From Golubevia sp. BC0850 (taxonomy: Eukaryota; Basidiomycota; Exobasidiomycetes; Golubeviales; Golubeviaceae): DNA of 64,000 bases. The notes beneath the pieces are model-generated. The model was not told the DNA's origin and did not search any database. It saw only the letters and a list, made by a program, of their open reading frames with translations. Below, piece by piece: positions 36,275 to 48,252 of this stretch; within the stretch, counting starts at the first letter, position 1; the number at the start of each line of letters is the position of its first letter. The stretch is taken from assembly GCA_012976225.1 (NCBI GenBank), contig JAAVVG010000025.1, positions 284,003 through 348,002 on the forward strand. Direction: 5' to 3'. A program made the position numbers and the translations under genes.

Positions 36275-37554
36275 TTTGAGGTGAAGTCTGAGTGGTTGGA
36301 AGGATTACGAGTAAAAAAGGAGAGAGAGAGTGTGAGAGATGGTTTGGGTTGGTGAAGAGGGAAACAAAAGAACAAGCTCGATTCTCCCTGCCTTTTATAC
36401 CTTCCTAGTTGGTCAAAATCTTTCGATTAATTACATGAAAGGATTGAGGCGGCTGTACTTCCTCGTCGAAACCATCTCAGTAGCTTTCGTCGCATGTAGT
36501 TGTAGAGTCGAGAAAGATTTCCACTCGGATAGTGAACCCTCTTCTAGCGTCATTTTCGAGGCTGGTACAGTTGATCGAAGGAGAATTTCCAAATTCGACC
36601 CAAACAAACACATAGACCTCTTCAGGATGGGCCCAACAGGAGAGGGTGTCACGGTGGAGGCACACTCGGGGATAAAATTCTCTTCCGGTTCACTTGATCG
36701 ACTCGCCCATGTACAGACTTTTTTTTTCCCGATTTGATTCGATGCTTCGGGCGATCTCACTGATTCGGAGAGAGATGGTGCCGACTCTAGGATGCTATTC
36801 TCGTGAGATCTTCATTTCTTTAGTAGGTTTCGAGACACGGATAGCAATCTCGCGCTTCCATTTTCAATTCAGAGGGTGGAGACTGGAGTCGTCTTGCCCA
36901 ACTTCTTCTCCATGACGTATAGCAAGAGCGAGGTACACACTAGGGTTCATTCGGGTATCGAGGCGATGGTATGTTTGTACTTTCGATGGGCCCCATTTTC
37001 GTGACGTCGTTCGGGAGGGTGGCAAGAGCTCAATGTGTGGCAGAAGAATCATTACAGCCTCGCAGCCTCTTTTCAAACAGCCTCTTTTCAAAGAACATGG
37101 GTTTCAAAAAGAGATTCAGAGTGAGCCAGAATTTCAATGAGTCGAAAGAGAGTGCAGACTGCAGAGCAGAGTGTCAAAGGCAGAAGAAACCAACCTCATG
37201 AAGTCGCCACCATCGGCTCCTGTGTTACCGCATACCCCCTACTTTGTTTCACTTGATGCTTGATTTCTTGATATGTATTTGATGAGACCTTCATGACGTA
37301 CATACAGCCATATCCACGAGGGACTCGAATTCTTGAAGCCTGCGGAACTGAAGGTGGCTGCATTCGATGTTCAAAGTTTCAACGTCAGTCGTCAGAGCGT
37401 CAGACTTTTCAGCGCTTCAGCTTCATCCAAAACACCAGATTGGGTGTACAATAAAATTAGAGCAAGCGGAAGCTCAGAAGTTGTCGAAAAAAGTCAATGC
37501 ATTATTCGCATGCAGAGCTTCGAAGACGACGCATTGATAGATGATACATTGCGC
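36275..37554. other. Intergenic region
   Basis: Between the start of the secreted repeat protein and the stop of OST2. Open frames exist on both strands but are short, overlapping and without domain cues. The frame at 37333-37674 on the plus strand is antisense to the last OST2 exon and is rejected. Confidence 0.5.
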
Positions 37555-38784
37555 CTATCCCAAGAAGTTGACCACGAAGAAATGAAGCACCACAGAACCA
37601 AAGAGGAAATCAGCGAAAGCTCTGAAAGTGCGTTTGAAGAATTCGGAGAAGCGAGAGGCAATCCAGAGATTTGATGTGAGGAAGAGATTGAGGTTGAGGT
37701 CCAAGGATTCCGTTGTTGAGAAAGTTACCGAAGGGATTGAGATCACAGAGAGATGTTAGGTGATGAGGGAAAAGGTTGAAATCGCATAGTCAGTACTCGA
37801 ACAGGAAAAAGGCTGTGAGAGAAATCTTGATCTTGATCCAGCTCGTACTTCTCCTAGCACTCACCTCTCAGGAGAAACCTTTGGGAAGTCTGAGGTGTTT
37901 TGAGGATTTGCCTGGATTCGAAGAGATGCTGCTAATACGAATTGTCCTACCGTCGAGCCAAAGCTGCGTTCATTTATAGAGCGAGATCGCAGAGAGAAGG
38001 TTGAGGGACAGAGGACGAATTAAGGATTTGAGATGAGAGGCCAGTCCCGGCGAGACAGTAGCGTATGCCAAATTCAAATTGTTCCGATAGTTTGAGTGAC
38101 CAGAGAGGAGAATAAGAGAAGGAAAGAAAGTCAGTAAGGAGGACTAGTTAGTATGAGAGGACTTCATGAGAGGACGAGCTTCACCTTCGAGGTGAGCTCT
38201 CTGACCACATTCTCTGTCTCAAGTTTGAGCCTCACTCAGCCTGAGACGTTTTATTTCCTGGTCCAGAGCTCCAGTCAGAACCCAACGTGAGAGAGGCAGA
38301 GCGTCCTCGCTTCCTCTATCACCTGCTCGGCTTCCTCCATCTCTCTCTCCTTCCCCCGTCGGTTCTCCCATCTGCTGAATGCCACTCTGATTCATTGTCT
38401 GATTCAATTTTGTGATCCCACTCCAAGCGCGACTTCAAATACTAACCCAGCCACGAAACTATTGAAAGGGAAGTTGGTGATAGCCACGCAGTAGGCGAAT
38501 TGAATGATTCCAGAGACCATGAGGAAGACTAAGAAAGCGTCGATGAGTTTCAGCCTCGACGGAGTGTTTTCTGAATATGAATTGATGAGAGTTTTGATGG
38601 GAGAAGGACTGGATTGGCAGAGAAAGAAGGGAAGGGGGGTGACGGCAGGAGGAGGTCAGCTTCAGATAGGTGGTAACAGACCGATCTCTTGTTTGATGGG
38701 CCGATGCTTTGAGCTAGGTTTCCAAGGTATATGGATAGCTTACCTGCTTGTGCTTCGCGACTGCACTGCTGATTTTGGTGGCAT
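37555..38784 (-). CDS. OST2: Oligosaccharyltransferase subunit OST2/DAD1
   Basis: Integral ER membrane subunit of the oligosaccharyltransferase that N-glycosylates nascent proteins. The gene is hidden in four small exons: 38784-38744, 38608-38447, 37963-37865 and 37621-37555 (41, 162, 99, 67 nt), 122 residues in phase. Signals in order: [26 protein letters not shown] joined across a 483-nt intron to [32 protein letters not shown]; and the conserved end [20 protein letters not shown]. Three hydrophobic segments match the DAD1 fold. Length is typical for the family. A 62-codon open frame inside the large intron (38219-38407) has no DAD1 residues in the right context and is not coding. Confidence 0.95.
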
Positions 38785-39000
38785 TCTTGCGAATCGATGA
38801 TGGTTTAGGCAAGAATATGGCAGCCAGCAACTTCCTTCTCTCCTCCCATCCTATATCTCCATCTCACCCCCTTTCTCTCTCTTCCTTTATACAAAATTCG
38901 TTTCATACCGTCAACAGAAACGCAAAATGGCAAGAAAAAAGCAGGCAGTCTCTAGAACTGTCACACTCCCACCTCAAAAGGATCTAGTCCTCCATTTCTG

Positions 39001-40206
39001 AGCAACAAGAACTCCAAAGTTTCAAGTCTACCTTCAGAGCTTTGGATGTCGATAGTCATTGAAATTCTTCAAAGCAAAGATCCGAACCTTATCCAATCTA
39101 TCAAGTCTTTGGCTTTGAGCTCTTCTTCCATTCATTCCTTCATCCAACCTTTCCGTTTTCGAACCCTATCTTTTGTTGACACATACGCAGGAGCAACACC
39201 AAATAAATGGAAAAGGTCTTCAATAGTACAACGCAACACCTTCTTCGAAGCCAATCCACAAATCTTGGCCCGAATAGAAACCTTGAAGATCCACATAGAC
39301 ACAGCTGCTGCCACTTCCGATCCTCCTATTCAAGACCAATTCAACGTGTTACTCCCTGGATTAAAGCATGTCACTCATTTATAGATTATCTCTTTCTACG
39401 ATTACTCGATAGAACCACCACCAATCGACATCATGAGAAGACGATCGAACCTGCTTATTAGCCAGACTTGTTCAACTTTACAGATTTTGACCCTAAGAGT
39501 CGACCTTCTAAATTATTTATCTGTCTCTAAGGATCTACCTCAAGTTTCAGAATCTTTCCGTCTGAAGAAGATTCGAATCTTGATGTGGCAGGATCACGAA
39601 CATTTAGAGCTTTCTGAACTTTGGAATAACCCACTACTTTCACGTACAGGATACCGGCTCGGAGGCATGGAATCTCGGAACTTAATCCCGTCATTTCTTG
39701 GTCACGGTCGTTTAGCTGAAAAAGGAGGACCGAAAACAAGCGATGGGATCGAGGGTGAAGAGAAAGGAACGCTCGAACTTCATTTCGAACGGTACCAACG
39801 ATGCGTCGGTCTATCGAAGGCAAAGGACATCATCGAAATCTTCAGAATCTCAATCACTCTGACAGGATCGGCGAAGGTCTGTTGTGAAACCGGCTTTGAA
39901 CGTAGAGGTGAGGTGAGTACTCAGGGACTTTCGAGATGGTAGCTCATTACCTTGAAAAGTCGATTGATGTCAATTCTTTCCCGTGTCTTCAATCCCTCAG
40001 CTGTTACGCAGATCTGACGTCAAATTGGGAGGAGAGCTAGGAGAACTTTGTACCAAGAGCGACCTTTTGTTCCTGAAGTAAGTCGATTCGCCAGGTCAGC
40101 CAGATGTCGACAGGCCGCTAACAGCTGAAGCCTCTTTCCCTGCTTGCTTTCCCACAGGCAATGTCAGATTAAAGAACTAGTCGGTGACGATGACTCTGAC
40201 TTTTGA
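39001..40206 (+). pseudogene. F-box-like gene with an in-frame TAG
   Basis: Begins with an F-box-like LPSELWMSIVIEILQSKD; the true start codon is unclear (ATG at 39046 lies inside the motif, another candidate is at 38926). The frame runs to a TAG at 39382-39384, then stays open in the same frame with IISFYDYSIEPPPID and LLISQTCSTLQILTLRVDLL up to a normal donor after ERRGE (about 39911). Two more exons with good GT-AG signals follow: LLRRSDVKLGGELGEL...FLK, then QCQIKELVGDDDSDF and TGA at 40204-40206. So only one nonsense codon separates the F-box from an otherwise intact, correctly spliced gene. Leucine-rich spacing in the middle would suit a substrate-binding domain. Confidence 0.5.
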
Positions 40207-41245
40207 CACTCAAGACGACTCACGTGGAGAGCCAGACTTTTCGGAGTGGTTCAGATAACGAGGGAGACTGAGGGACGGAAGGAATTCGGATCTGCTTACC
40301 AATATTGTTGTCTAACGTACCACATACGTGCGACTCGTAGTTGGAGGTGTTTCGCTATGTAGCTTCCAGACGGACTCAGTTGTCAACTCCAGTTCTTTCA
40401 ATTCTCTCGACATTTCCATCACTTCAGGTCCATCGAAATGGGCTCAAGTGTGTGTGAATTTTCTGCTGTTTTTGGGTGTCGTTGTTGGTGTACAATCTGC
40501 CAATTCAAAAGAGAGATTGGACTGAGAGGGAGAGTGGAAGAATGGAAATGCATGTTTGAGATCATCTTTCCCCGAAGAGAACTTGCATAGGCATGGGAGA
40601 AGATTGAAAAAAAGTTGGAGAAAAAAAGAAATTGAATGTATGCGTGAACAAGATAATAAAAGAGTAGACCCTGTGGAGAGGACGACTGATCCTTTTCTTC
40701 GTGAAATTAGAATAGAGAACCAGATTTTGATGGACAAGAAACGGAACAGAGAGTTGGGTTGGGAATTGATTTCTTTATGCTTCAGTTTCCTGAGGGATCA
40801 AGATAGAGGAAATTGAGAGCAGAAGGTGTTAATTTGACGTTCTTGATTTGAGATTAGAGATTCGTGAGACCTCTCTTGGGCTGCTTCGTCCGACTGAACT
40901 CTCAATAAATTTCTCATTTCGAAAGAGATCAGTCCGAAGCTGTCTTTCGTGCAGCGTTCCGAGCTCGCCCTTGCTACCTAACCTGCAGTTGACCACCTAC
41001 CGCCAGCCACCGGTCCAACCTCGAACTCCAATGAGCTGGCCGCCGCCTTGCATGCATGCACATCTGCTTCGACTCGACCTTGCACCAATCCAAGCTTGGA
41101 TTTGGCTGACAAAAGCTGACCCTCATCTCAAGCTTCCGCCCATAGCTTCCCTCGAGCTTCCTTCCTGCCTCGCCGACCTTCTCATGACTCGGTCCTTACC
41201 CAACTCGTCCCGTTCCCTCAACCTCTGCTCTCCCAAAGTACTCAC
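40207..41245. other. Intergenic region containing the unresolved 3' end of RPS7
   Basis: RPS7 must end with a very short exon somewhere here on the minus strand, but I could not choose among several possible acceptors. Frames at 40328-40525 and 40556-40816 (+) show no recognised domain. Confidence 0.4.
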
Positions 41246-42266
41246 CCTGAACATGAAAGCAACCTCCTTTCCAGTCAATTTTCTGTAAACCGAAGAGAAA
41301 GAGTCCAACTTGTATTCCAAAGAAGTAGCATCCTTAGCATCCAAGAAACATCTGATAGTCTTGTGACCGTCAGTTGCGACTCTGATCCTCTTAGCAGTGA
41401 TCTCAGTTGGGAAGATCAGATCCTCCAAGATAGATTCGTGAACGGCAGTCAAAGTTCTGGATCTTGGTCTTGGCTGTTGAACACGGGATCTACGTCCTGG
41501 CTTTCCTAGAATACGACGCTGTCCAATGAAGATGACGTGACGGTCTGAGAACTTCTTCTCGAGCTCACGAGTGACTCTTGATGATCGGGAGTGGGGGGAG
41601 AGAGAGACGAGGAGAGTTGAAGGTTAGAACTTGATTGAGGTTGGTAGGTGGTGGAAGTAGGAAGGTCGGAGCGGACCCTCTATGTTAAGAGCTTGAGAAT
41701 TAATGTTGATTCTTGGTAGTTTTTCAAAATGAAATTGGAGCGTCTAGAAGAGCAGTTTGATGTTGGTGTGAGAACTTGTTGGTGCGAGCACGATCTTCTT
41801 CCATCCATCTTCCAGCTAACCCAAACTTGTTAGAATCCAGCATGACCCGCCCCTCTCAATTTGATGACTTGATCATTTGAAGTGACTTAACTTGGTTTCT
41901 GATTTCTGATGAGAATTGGACGACTGGCTTGAAGCGGACTCTTCGTCTTCCTGCTGCTACCACCTGCCAGCCTCTCTGCCTCCTCCAACCCCTTGCTCTC
42001 TCCCTCCTTCAAGCTATCTTAGATGCTCACCTCTGTTGAATCTTGTGCCATGCCTTCAATTGTGGGACAGGAACGAAAATGACGATGGCCTTCTTTCCAC
42101 CCTTAACATCGATCTCCTTAGCAGCAGAGAATTGAAGAGGTCTCAATTCAGCCTTTAGCTCAGCAACACTGGTTTCCAAGTCCAAGATGGCTTGACCGAC
42201 CAAGGTCTCAGTCTCGGTTGGTGGAGTTGAAGGAGCGTTGGCTGTTCTGTAGATCTTGGAGGACAT
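41246..42266 (-). CDS. RPS7: 40S ribosomal protein S7 (eS7), 3' end partial
   Basis: Small-subunit ribosomal protein eS7. Exon 1 (42266-42031) starts [16 protein letters not shown] and contains [20 protein letters not shown] and [12 protein letters not shown]. Exon 2 (41576-41246) has [40 protein letters not shown] and [12 protein letters not shown], all hallmark blocks. The two exons give 189 residues ending at a GTGAGT donor, close to the usual 190-195, so one tiny final exon lies further left. The 454-nt intron between them is long for the window. I looked for C/D-box snoRNA motifs on the coding strand of this intron and saw no convincing pair. Confidence 0.93.
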
Positions 42267-42595
42267 CTTTTGGGTTTGAAGAAAATTCGAAAAGGTTGGG
42301 AAGAAAAGGAAAGGGAAGGGAAAAGTGAGTTTTGAGAAATTCGACTAGGTTTCAATTGACGCTGATCTTGATCTTGATGTTGAAATTGAATTTCTGAAAT
42401 CCAATTCGAGAAGGATTCGAAAGCTCACAATGACTTGCTGGCGGGATAGCACAATTTTGCGGCTGAGGAAGACTTTCGAAGGCTTGCTGATGAGCCGAAC
42501 GAGATCAGGCGAACGCAAGCATCCCATCATGAAAAGTGATTTGAGTTGAGTGAAGTCAAACATGGTACAATAAAAGAAATAACTTCTTTAGGTAC

Positions 42596-43210
42596 TTATG
42601 GGGAAGAGAAATGACAGGTCATGTATGCCTGACGACCTCTGGCCAGCTTCAGCGATGGATCGAGCTCGGAGACAGTCTCTACTTTGACATCTCGCCTCTT
42701 TCTTGAAGAGAACCAGAGGAAGGATAGAAACATTCCAACTTCTTGTAAAAGAAGCCAAGCTTGTCGACGTGCTCGAAAGGAATAACCAATAGCCTGGTGG
42801 CAACAAAGGCTCTCTTTCTCAGTTCTCTTCGCCAAAAGTCCAATATCTCTTTCAAGAGCTATCTTCAACTCAGGTAAGGTAGATTCTATGTTAGTTGTTT
42901 TTCCGTACCAGATCACTTGAACTTGGATTTGAACTACAGAGCTCTTCTCCTTTGTCCTACCCACCCCAGCTATATCTCCAAACCTCCCGCCCTCACCCCT
43001 CACGCTCTCAGTTTCACCCCCTCGAACGTTTGAGGTTTGAGCTATTTCGATCTTCCTAGGGAGAATTGAAAGATTGAGCGTGCGATCGACGTAAGATCCT
43101 ACGTAAAACTTCCGCTTCGACCACCGATGTACAGTTTCCATTCCAAGCGAGAATTCGAAGACCCAGAAGCGAAAATGGACCTCGGAGGGAAGAACGGGTG
43201 AGATGGCCAT
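42596..43210 (-). CDS. Hypothetical single-exon protein
   Basis: A 204-codon open frame (MAISPVLPSEVHFRFWVFEF...). I do not recognise it. It is mixed alpha/beta in character with a basic patch (HRWSKRKF, SFRARRQAW) and no signal peptide or membrane helix. It lies upstream of RPS7 on the same strand, with about 330 bp between. It may be real because its length exceeds the chance frames nearby and it starts with an ATG in a fair context. Confidence 0.45.
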   Translation of the reverse strand: MAISPVLPSEVHFRFWVFEFSLGMETVHRWSKRKFYVGSYVDRTLNLSILPRKIEIAQTSNVRGGETESVRGEGGRFGDIAGVGRTKEKSSVVQIQVQVIWYGKTTNIESTLPELKIALERDIGLLAKRTEKESLCCHQAIGYSFRARRQAWLLLQEVGMFLSFLWFSSRKRRDVKVETVSELDPSLKLARGRQAYMTCHFSSP

Positions 43211-43665
43211 GTGGAAGAAAAAATTGGTTCGACTCTTTGGAAGATGGTAGAGATGGAATAAAGGAGAAGAGAGGACAGGCTGGACTCTGGGCTGTAGGCT
43301 GTGAGACTTCGGCAGAAGGAAATTTTTGACCCTGTCTGCTGTTGGTTTTGACTTTTGTTTGAGAAGATCTTCATTTGAATGGAAAATTTCATCCCTTCCT
43401 AGCTGTCAAAGTCAAGTTGTCCTTATAGTACCTCTTTCTGCGACTCAAGAAACTCAAAGCCCTCGAAAACACGCTCAGAAAACCACTGTTCATCGCGCTT
43501 TCTCCTCAGTTTGGATCTGCATCCAACAACCTTTATCCCTTCCACATCTCTCCTAACAACTTTCTCTGTCAACTTTGAATTTCAAGGATTTCATTCTATC
43601 CAATTCAACTATCAACTAATACAAGCTCAATTCACGCTTCCACTCATTCATTCCCCTTTGATCCT

Positions 43666-43690
43666 TCCTCTCCTCTCCTCTCCTCTCCTT
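43666..43690 (+). repeat. CTCCT tandem repeat in the BEM1 leader
   Basis: About five head-to-tail CTCCT units lie about 100 bp before the BEM1 start codon, within a long CT-rich stretch. CT-rich leaders near the start site are common in fungal promoters. Confidence 0.6.
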
Positions 43691-43790
43691 CTTTCTATCA
43701 TCAATCCATCTGTCCATCAATTCAATCCACTTCCTCAAGTCTGCCTCGCTCTACTTTCTAATCCATTCATAATCAATCAGAATCGCCTGA

Positions 43791-46331
43791 ATGAAGGGGC
43801 TGAAAGACTTTCGTAGATCTTTAAACAAGGATCGAACTTCTGGAGCTTCAAGATACGCTTCCGCTTCTACATCTCAATCTGGATCGAATCCCAATGCTTT
43901 CAATCAACCTGGCGCAGCTCCCAATTCATTTCAAGGAGTTAAGAATGCTTTATCAATTCAACCACCAAAGATGGTAATCAAAGCTTTAAGAGATCATAAA
44001 CCAAGATCAGCACAAGAATTAAGTTTTCAAAAAGGTGATTTCTTCCATGTAATTTCAGATTCAAATTCAACTTCAACAGATCAAGATTGGTTTGAAGCTT
44101 CAAATCCAATCACTGGTGCAAGAGGTTTAGTTCCTGCAAATCACTTTGAAATTCTAGGAAGGAATGTCAAACAGAATCCAACTTCAAGTACAAGTCCTAT
44201 TTTGACTAGTCCGGGTGGAAACGCTAGTCCTTCTGGTTTGAATGGTACTTCAAACACTCCAGCAATGCCTGCAAAAGTTGGCGGTGGTTTATATGCTGAA
44301 GTGAAATATGATTTCGCGGCAGAGAGACCTGATGAACTGGATGCTAAAGCAGGAGATCCTATCATTGTCATAGCTCAATCCAATTTCGAATGGTTCGTAG
44401 CTAAACCGATTGGGAAATTAGGAGGTCCAGGACTGATTCCAGTATCATTCGTAGAGATGAAGGATTTGAAGACGGGAGTTCCTTTGGAGGGAGTTCAGGA
44501 ATTGATCAGCACTGGGGTGGTACCGAAAGTCGAGGAATGGAAAAAGATGACTGCTGATTATAAGAAGAATACCATTCCTTTGGGAAGGCTTGACAGTAGT
44601 AGTCAGGGAGTTGTCAATTCTCCTTTCGCTCAACAAGGTTCTTTCAATCAACAAGCCGGAGGTCAGTCGACGAGCAATGGGATGGGAGGAGGAGGAGTAG
44701 GAGCAAGAGGATTCGGTGGACCTGGTCCAGCTCCTCTACCTACACCTCCTCCAAAAGATGATTTCGGATCAGATTTCATGGATACTTCTTCTACATCTTC
44801 AATGCAACAACAGCAAGAAGGAGCAGAAGGGTTCCCCCCTGGAATGCCTCCCGGAGAACCTCTACCAGTCGGTATCATTTCATCCTCAACAGTGGATTCA
44901 TTTCATTTCGAACAAGGAGATTATTGGTTTAGAATTCAAGCCACACATATCGCTTCTTTGTTATCTTTGCCTCCCTCTTTAAGGCCTACTAGAACTTCAA
45001 TTCCAGTCGCTCCAGAAGGTGAGCAAAGAGATTTAATCCTTTATAGATTATACGAAGATTTCTATGAATTTCAAATTGCTCTTTTAGATAATTTCCCAAA
45101 TGAAGCTGGAAGAGAAAAGGATGAAAATGGAAATAATTCCGAAAGGATTTTACCTCTTATGCCTGGTCCTTTAACTGATGTCAATGATTTAATTACTGCT
45201 CAACGTAGAACTGATTTGGATACTTACATCGTGGATTTGTGTAATTTACCTGAATACATCATGAGATCGGAATTGGTTAGATTGTTTTTTGAACCTAGAC
45301 CTGGAGATCATTGTACTACTCATCCTCAAAATCCTCAAGATGCTAGAATCGCTGAACAGAATGCCATCGCCAAGGCTGAGAGGATGGAGGTGGAGGAACA
45401 GGATAGGAGGAATAGAGGCTTTGGAAATTCTAAGAACGCTGGAAATGATGAAGCTCAGGATTACGAAGATGGGAATAATGAGGATCGAAATCATGAGAGA
45501 GTTGAGAGTAATGGTTTGAGGTGAGTTCTTCTCGACGCTATTATGATCAGTCGTTGAGATCGATTTAGCAAGAACGATTGAGATCCGGAAATCTTCGAAA
45601 GCTTGAAGAGCAGTCGAAGATCGCTCTGTTTTCATTCGGAACTCCTTTCGATCTTCCGATACCACTTTCAACTTTACCCTATTCTTATGAATGACTGACC
45701 TTTTCTGAAATGTCTTTCCAACCCCCTTCCACTTTTCAGCAAGTATTCTGAGGAAGCGCCAGTCGGGCCAGGGGCAAATCTAGAGGGCCTGGTCGATCGA
45801 GCCCGAGGCATGTCAATCTCATCTTCAAGAAACGGGGATCCCAACAATCGATCTTCTCAGCCTAATTCTGATCGAGATTCTCATTCCAATTCTCAAACTC
45901 GATCGAATTCTAGAAGTAGTGGACCAAACCCTTCAGCATACCTTCAGCCTCACTCTTCAATGACAAGGAAACACTCTGCCACTTCAACTCTAGATTCAAG
46001 AGACTCAAGAGGCAGTGGATCTGTCCAGACCAATAGTTCACCGATAGTTGGTCCTCCGTCATCTCAGCCGCCTCCTTTCATTAAGATCAAAATCTTCCAT
46101 CGAACTTCAGACGATTTGGTAGCAATTAGGGTTCCCCCCACAGTGACTTTAGCCCAACTACTAGAGAAAGTTCGAGAAAGGTTGGGAAATGACATTAGTG
46201 TTTTGAGGTACAGAGAAAATTCAGCTGATACTCAAGGTGGAAATGCAATGATGAGAGTAAGCGATGATGAAGATCTAAAAGAATGGTTTGCAAGTGGTGC
46301 TAAGTTGGTTCTATATGCTGATTCCAAATGA
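43791..46331 (+). CDS. BEM1: Polarity scaffold Bem1/Scd2 (SH3-SH3-PX-PB1)
   Basis: Scaffold that holds the Cdc42 exchange factor Cdc24 and PAK kinases at sites of polarised growth. Two exons (43791-45520, 45740-46331) give 773 residues. Domains in order: SH3-1 at about 61-122 (VIKALRDHKP...FFHVI...DWFEA...GLVPANHFEIL); SH3-2 at about 165-225 (YAEVKYDFAAERPDELDAKAGD...GLIPVSFVEM); PX at about 360-505 (YWFRIQATH...YRLYEDFYEFQIALLDNFP...LPLMPGP); PB1 at the end (IKIKIFHRTSDDLVAIRVPP...DDEDLKEWF). This is the exact Bem1/Scd2 architecture. The PB1 OPCA-like acidic cluster suits binding to Cdc24. A Pro/Gly-rich linker separates SH3-2 from PX. Confidence 0.96.
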
Positions 46332-48252
46332 AGGAAAAGAAAAGAGTCTCCTTTTCGTCTTCTTCTTTTGATTCAAGATTTCTCTTTTATCTCTAAATGC
46401 TTCAGTCTCAAGTCAACTTATACCTACATCTCTCTAGCTCTCTCTTTCTCTCTCTTTCTTCTAAGATCATCTAAACAAGTCACATTCTTCATTAAATGCT
46501 ACATCTATGCCTCTTATGTCACTCTAGTCAATCTACTCCCCCCACTTTGGAGTTTCTTTCTACCTTTTTCCGTTTCTCTTTGCAGGAGAAGCAAAATTTG
46601 AAATATCTAGAACAGAAACCATACCAATCGTCGCCTCAAGTCTTAGCTCTGTCAACATCAATTTCATCTCACTCAGAAAAGAAAATGCGAAGAACGAAAA
46701 AAGTAGGTCTCGAAGAACAAACCTACTCACGCACCTCAATCCATCTAAGCTTCAATCACAAAACCCTGCACTACTCTCCTCTTAATGAGCCTCTTCTTTC
46801 TTCTTTTCAAATCGAATCCTGCTCTTACCTATGGTCATCAACTGTTCGCTTCTTTTCATCAAAAATGTTAAATCAATCCCTCGATCCTCTTCTACTTCTC
46901 GTTTCTCCTCTGAGCCTTCTAAACGCTGTCACCTTTTTCTTTTCTTCTTTCCTTCATTTTCGAGTATCCTGAAATCCTCTTTGACCCTTCTCTATCCCCC
47001 TTTTGAAACCTGTTGTATGTCCCTTCTTCTGTTCTTGACCAGAATCTTTCTCGCTATCTCCTTTCCTCTTTCCTACTATCTTTGCCCAAATCGCAGAAGC
47101 TTTGCAGTCTCATCCTTTGTGTGGTGACTTTGAAAGCCAAAAGAGCGCTCTGAAGAGCAAGATCGAACCTGCAGCCCCATTTGCAAGTTGAGCGCCAGTC
47201 GACGTGAATGAGGAGAGAAACAAAAGAGCGCTGCTCAAGGCAAACTTGTCCATGGCTTTAGAGTACATAGTTAGGAATTTTCAGTATCCGGGGCCGTTCT
47301 TGAGGGTAGGAGTTCTGATCGACCTGCGAGCGAGTTCTCCATATGCAACCTTCACCGGTGTTGCGCTAGCAGGCCAGAACGACAGCAACAGCTCAGTCAA
47401 AATCGGGGCTCTCTGGACTTCCTTTTTTGGTAGCTTTGGCTGGAGCTATGGGGACTTTGGCCTAGAAGGGCGTTGGTGGTTTCAGAATCATCCTGTACAA
47501 CCAACCCTCTCTGCATGAATGCCGCTGTTTGTTTTGTCGAAGATTTTCCCTCTTCTCTCTCAACATAGTTCTATTTGGCCTAGTGCTACCTTAACAGGCT
47601 TTCGAAATTTCTCTTTTCTTCAAATCCTTCTTCCAAGCGCCGGCGCTTCCATCCTCTCTTCTTCTCCCGCCATCTTACTTTACGTTTTCCTTCCCACAGC
47701 TGAAGAGGTTACACATTCTTAGAGGTAATGGCTTGGCCACTGAATGGTTCTCCAAGTTCAAGCATGATCTTTGAAATCTGAAAGTGGTTCTCGAATCTCG
47801 CAACTTACTCAGTTCGACCTTAGAAGATGCTCTCAGAGTCTCAGGTTGGATTTTCAGATTAACGGATCAGAGCGTGGAAAGATTCTCAAAGGAAAAAAAT
47901 AGGGATATACAACTTGAGGTTTATCAAACGAAAAAGCGAAACTAGGAAAAAATATTACAATCGCTTTGTGGGAGGTGCTGAAGACTTGAACTCTAATCTT
48001 GAATGAGACAGAGAAGAAACTAGAACTTGAATTAAGGAAGGATAAAGTTTGATATTAGAGAGAAAGAGGGAAAGAAGGAAAGTAGTATCTGAAGGTAAAG
48101 TAGTGCCGTCTCTGAGAGAAGGAAGTGAGAAGTTAGCGGCTGGAGGTGTGGATTGAAAGCAGAGCAAGGGCAAAGGAGGAGCGAGAGGAAAGGAAGGTTG
48201 ATACGGAGAGGAAACACTAACAAGGGGAAAAAGAAAGGAGAAGATTGTTCGT
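46332..48252. other. Intergenic region, convergent 3' ends
   Basis: Lies between the stop codons of BEM1 (+) and the RasGAP gene (-). It is very T/C-rich and contains only frames of about 100-160 codons with low-complexity Ser/Leu/Phe translations, best explained by composition. A frame at 47204-47518 (104 codons, +) looks less biased but shows no known domain. Confidence 0.5.

Noticed and set aside
37333-37674. 113-codon plus-strand frame
   Set aside because: It covers the last OST2 exon in antisense and has no domain of its own.
38219-38407. Minus-strand frame containing WVLTGAL, at first taken as the DAD1 C-terminus
   Set aside because: The true DAD1 continuation ([12 protein letters not shown]...[13 protein letters not shown]) was found in exons further left with correct phases, so this lies in the intron.
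41577-42030. Possible snoRNA in the long RPS7 intron
   Set aside because: TGATGA words occur only on the strand opposite to transcription, and no matching D box with a terminal stem was seen.
42345-42563. 72-codon minus-strand frame upstream of RPS7
   Set aside because: Probably the RPS7 leader region; no recognisable protein features and too close to the RPS7 start.
46496-46972. 158-codon plus-strand frame after BEM1
   Set aside because: Ser/Leu/Phe-rich translation of a CT-rich flank, with overlapping frames of similar length; no motif.
47204-47518. 104-codon plus-strand frame with less biased composition
   Set aside because: No domain, no neighbouring exon and no clear promoter; could not be supported.
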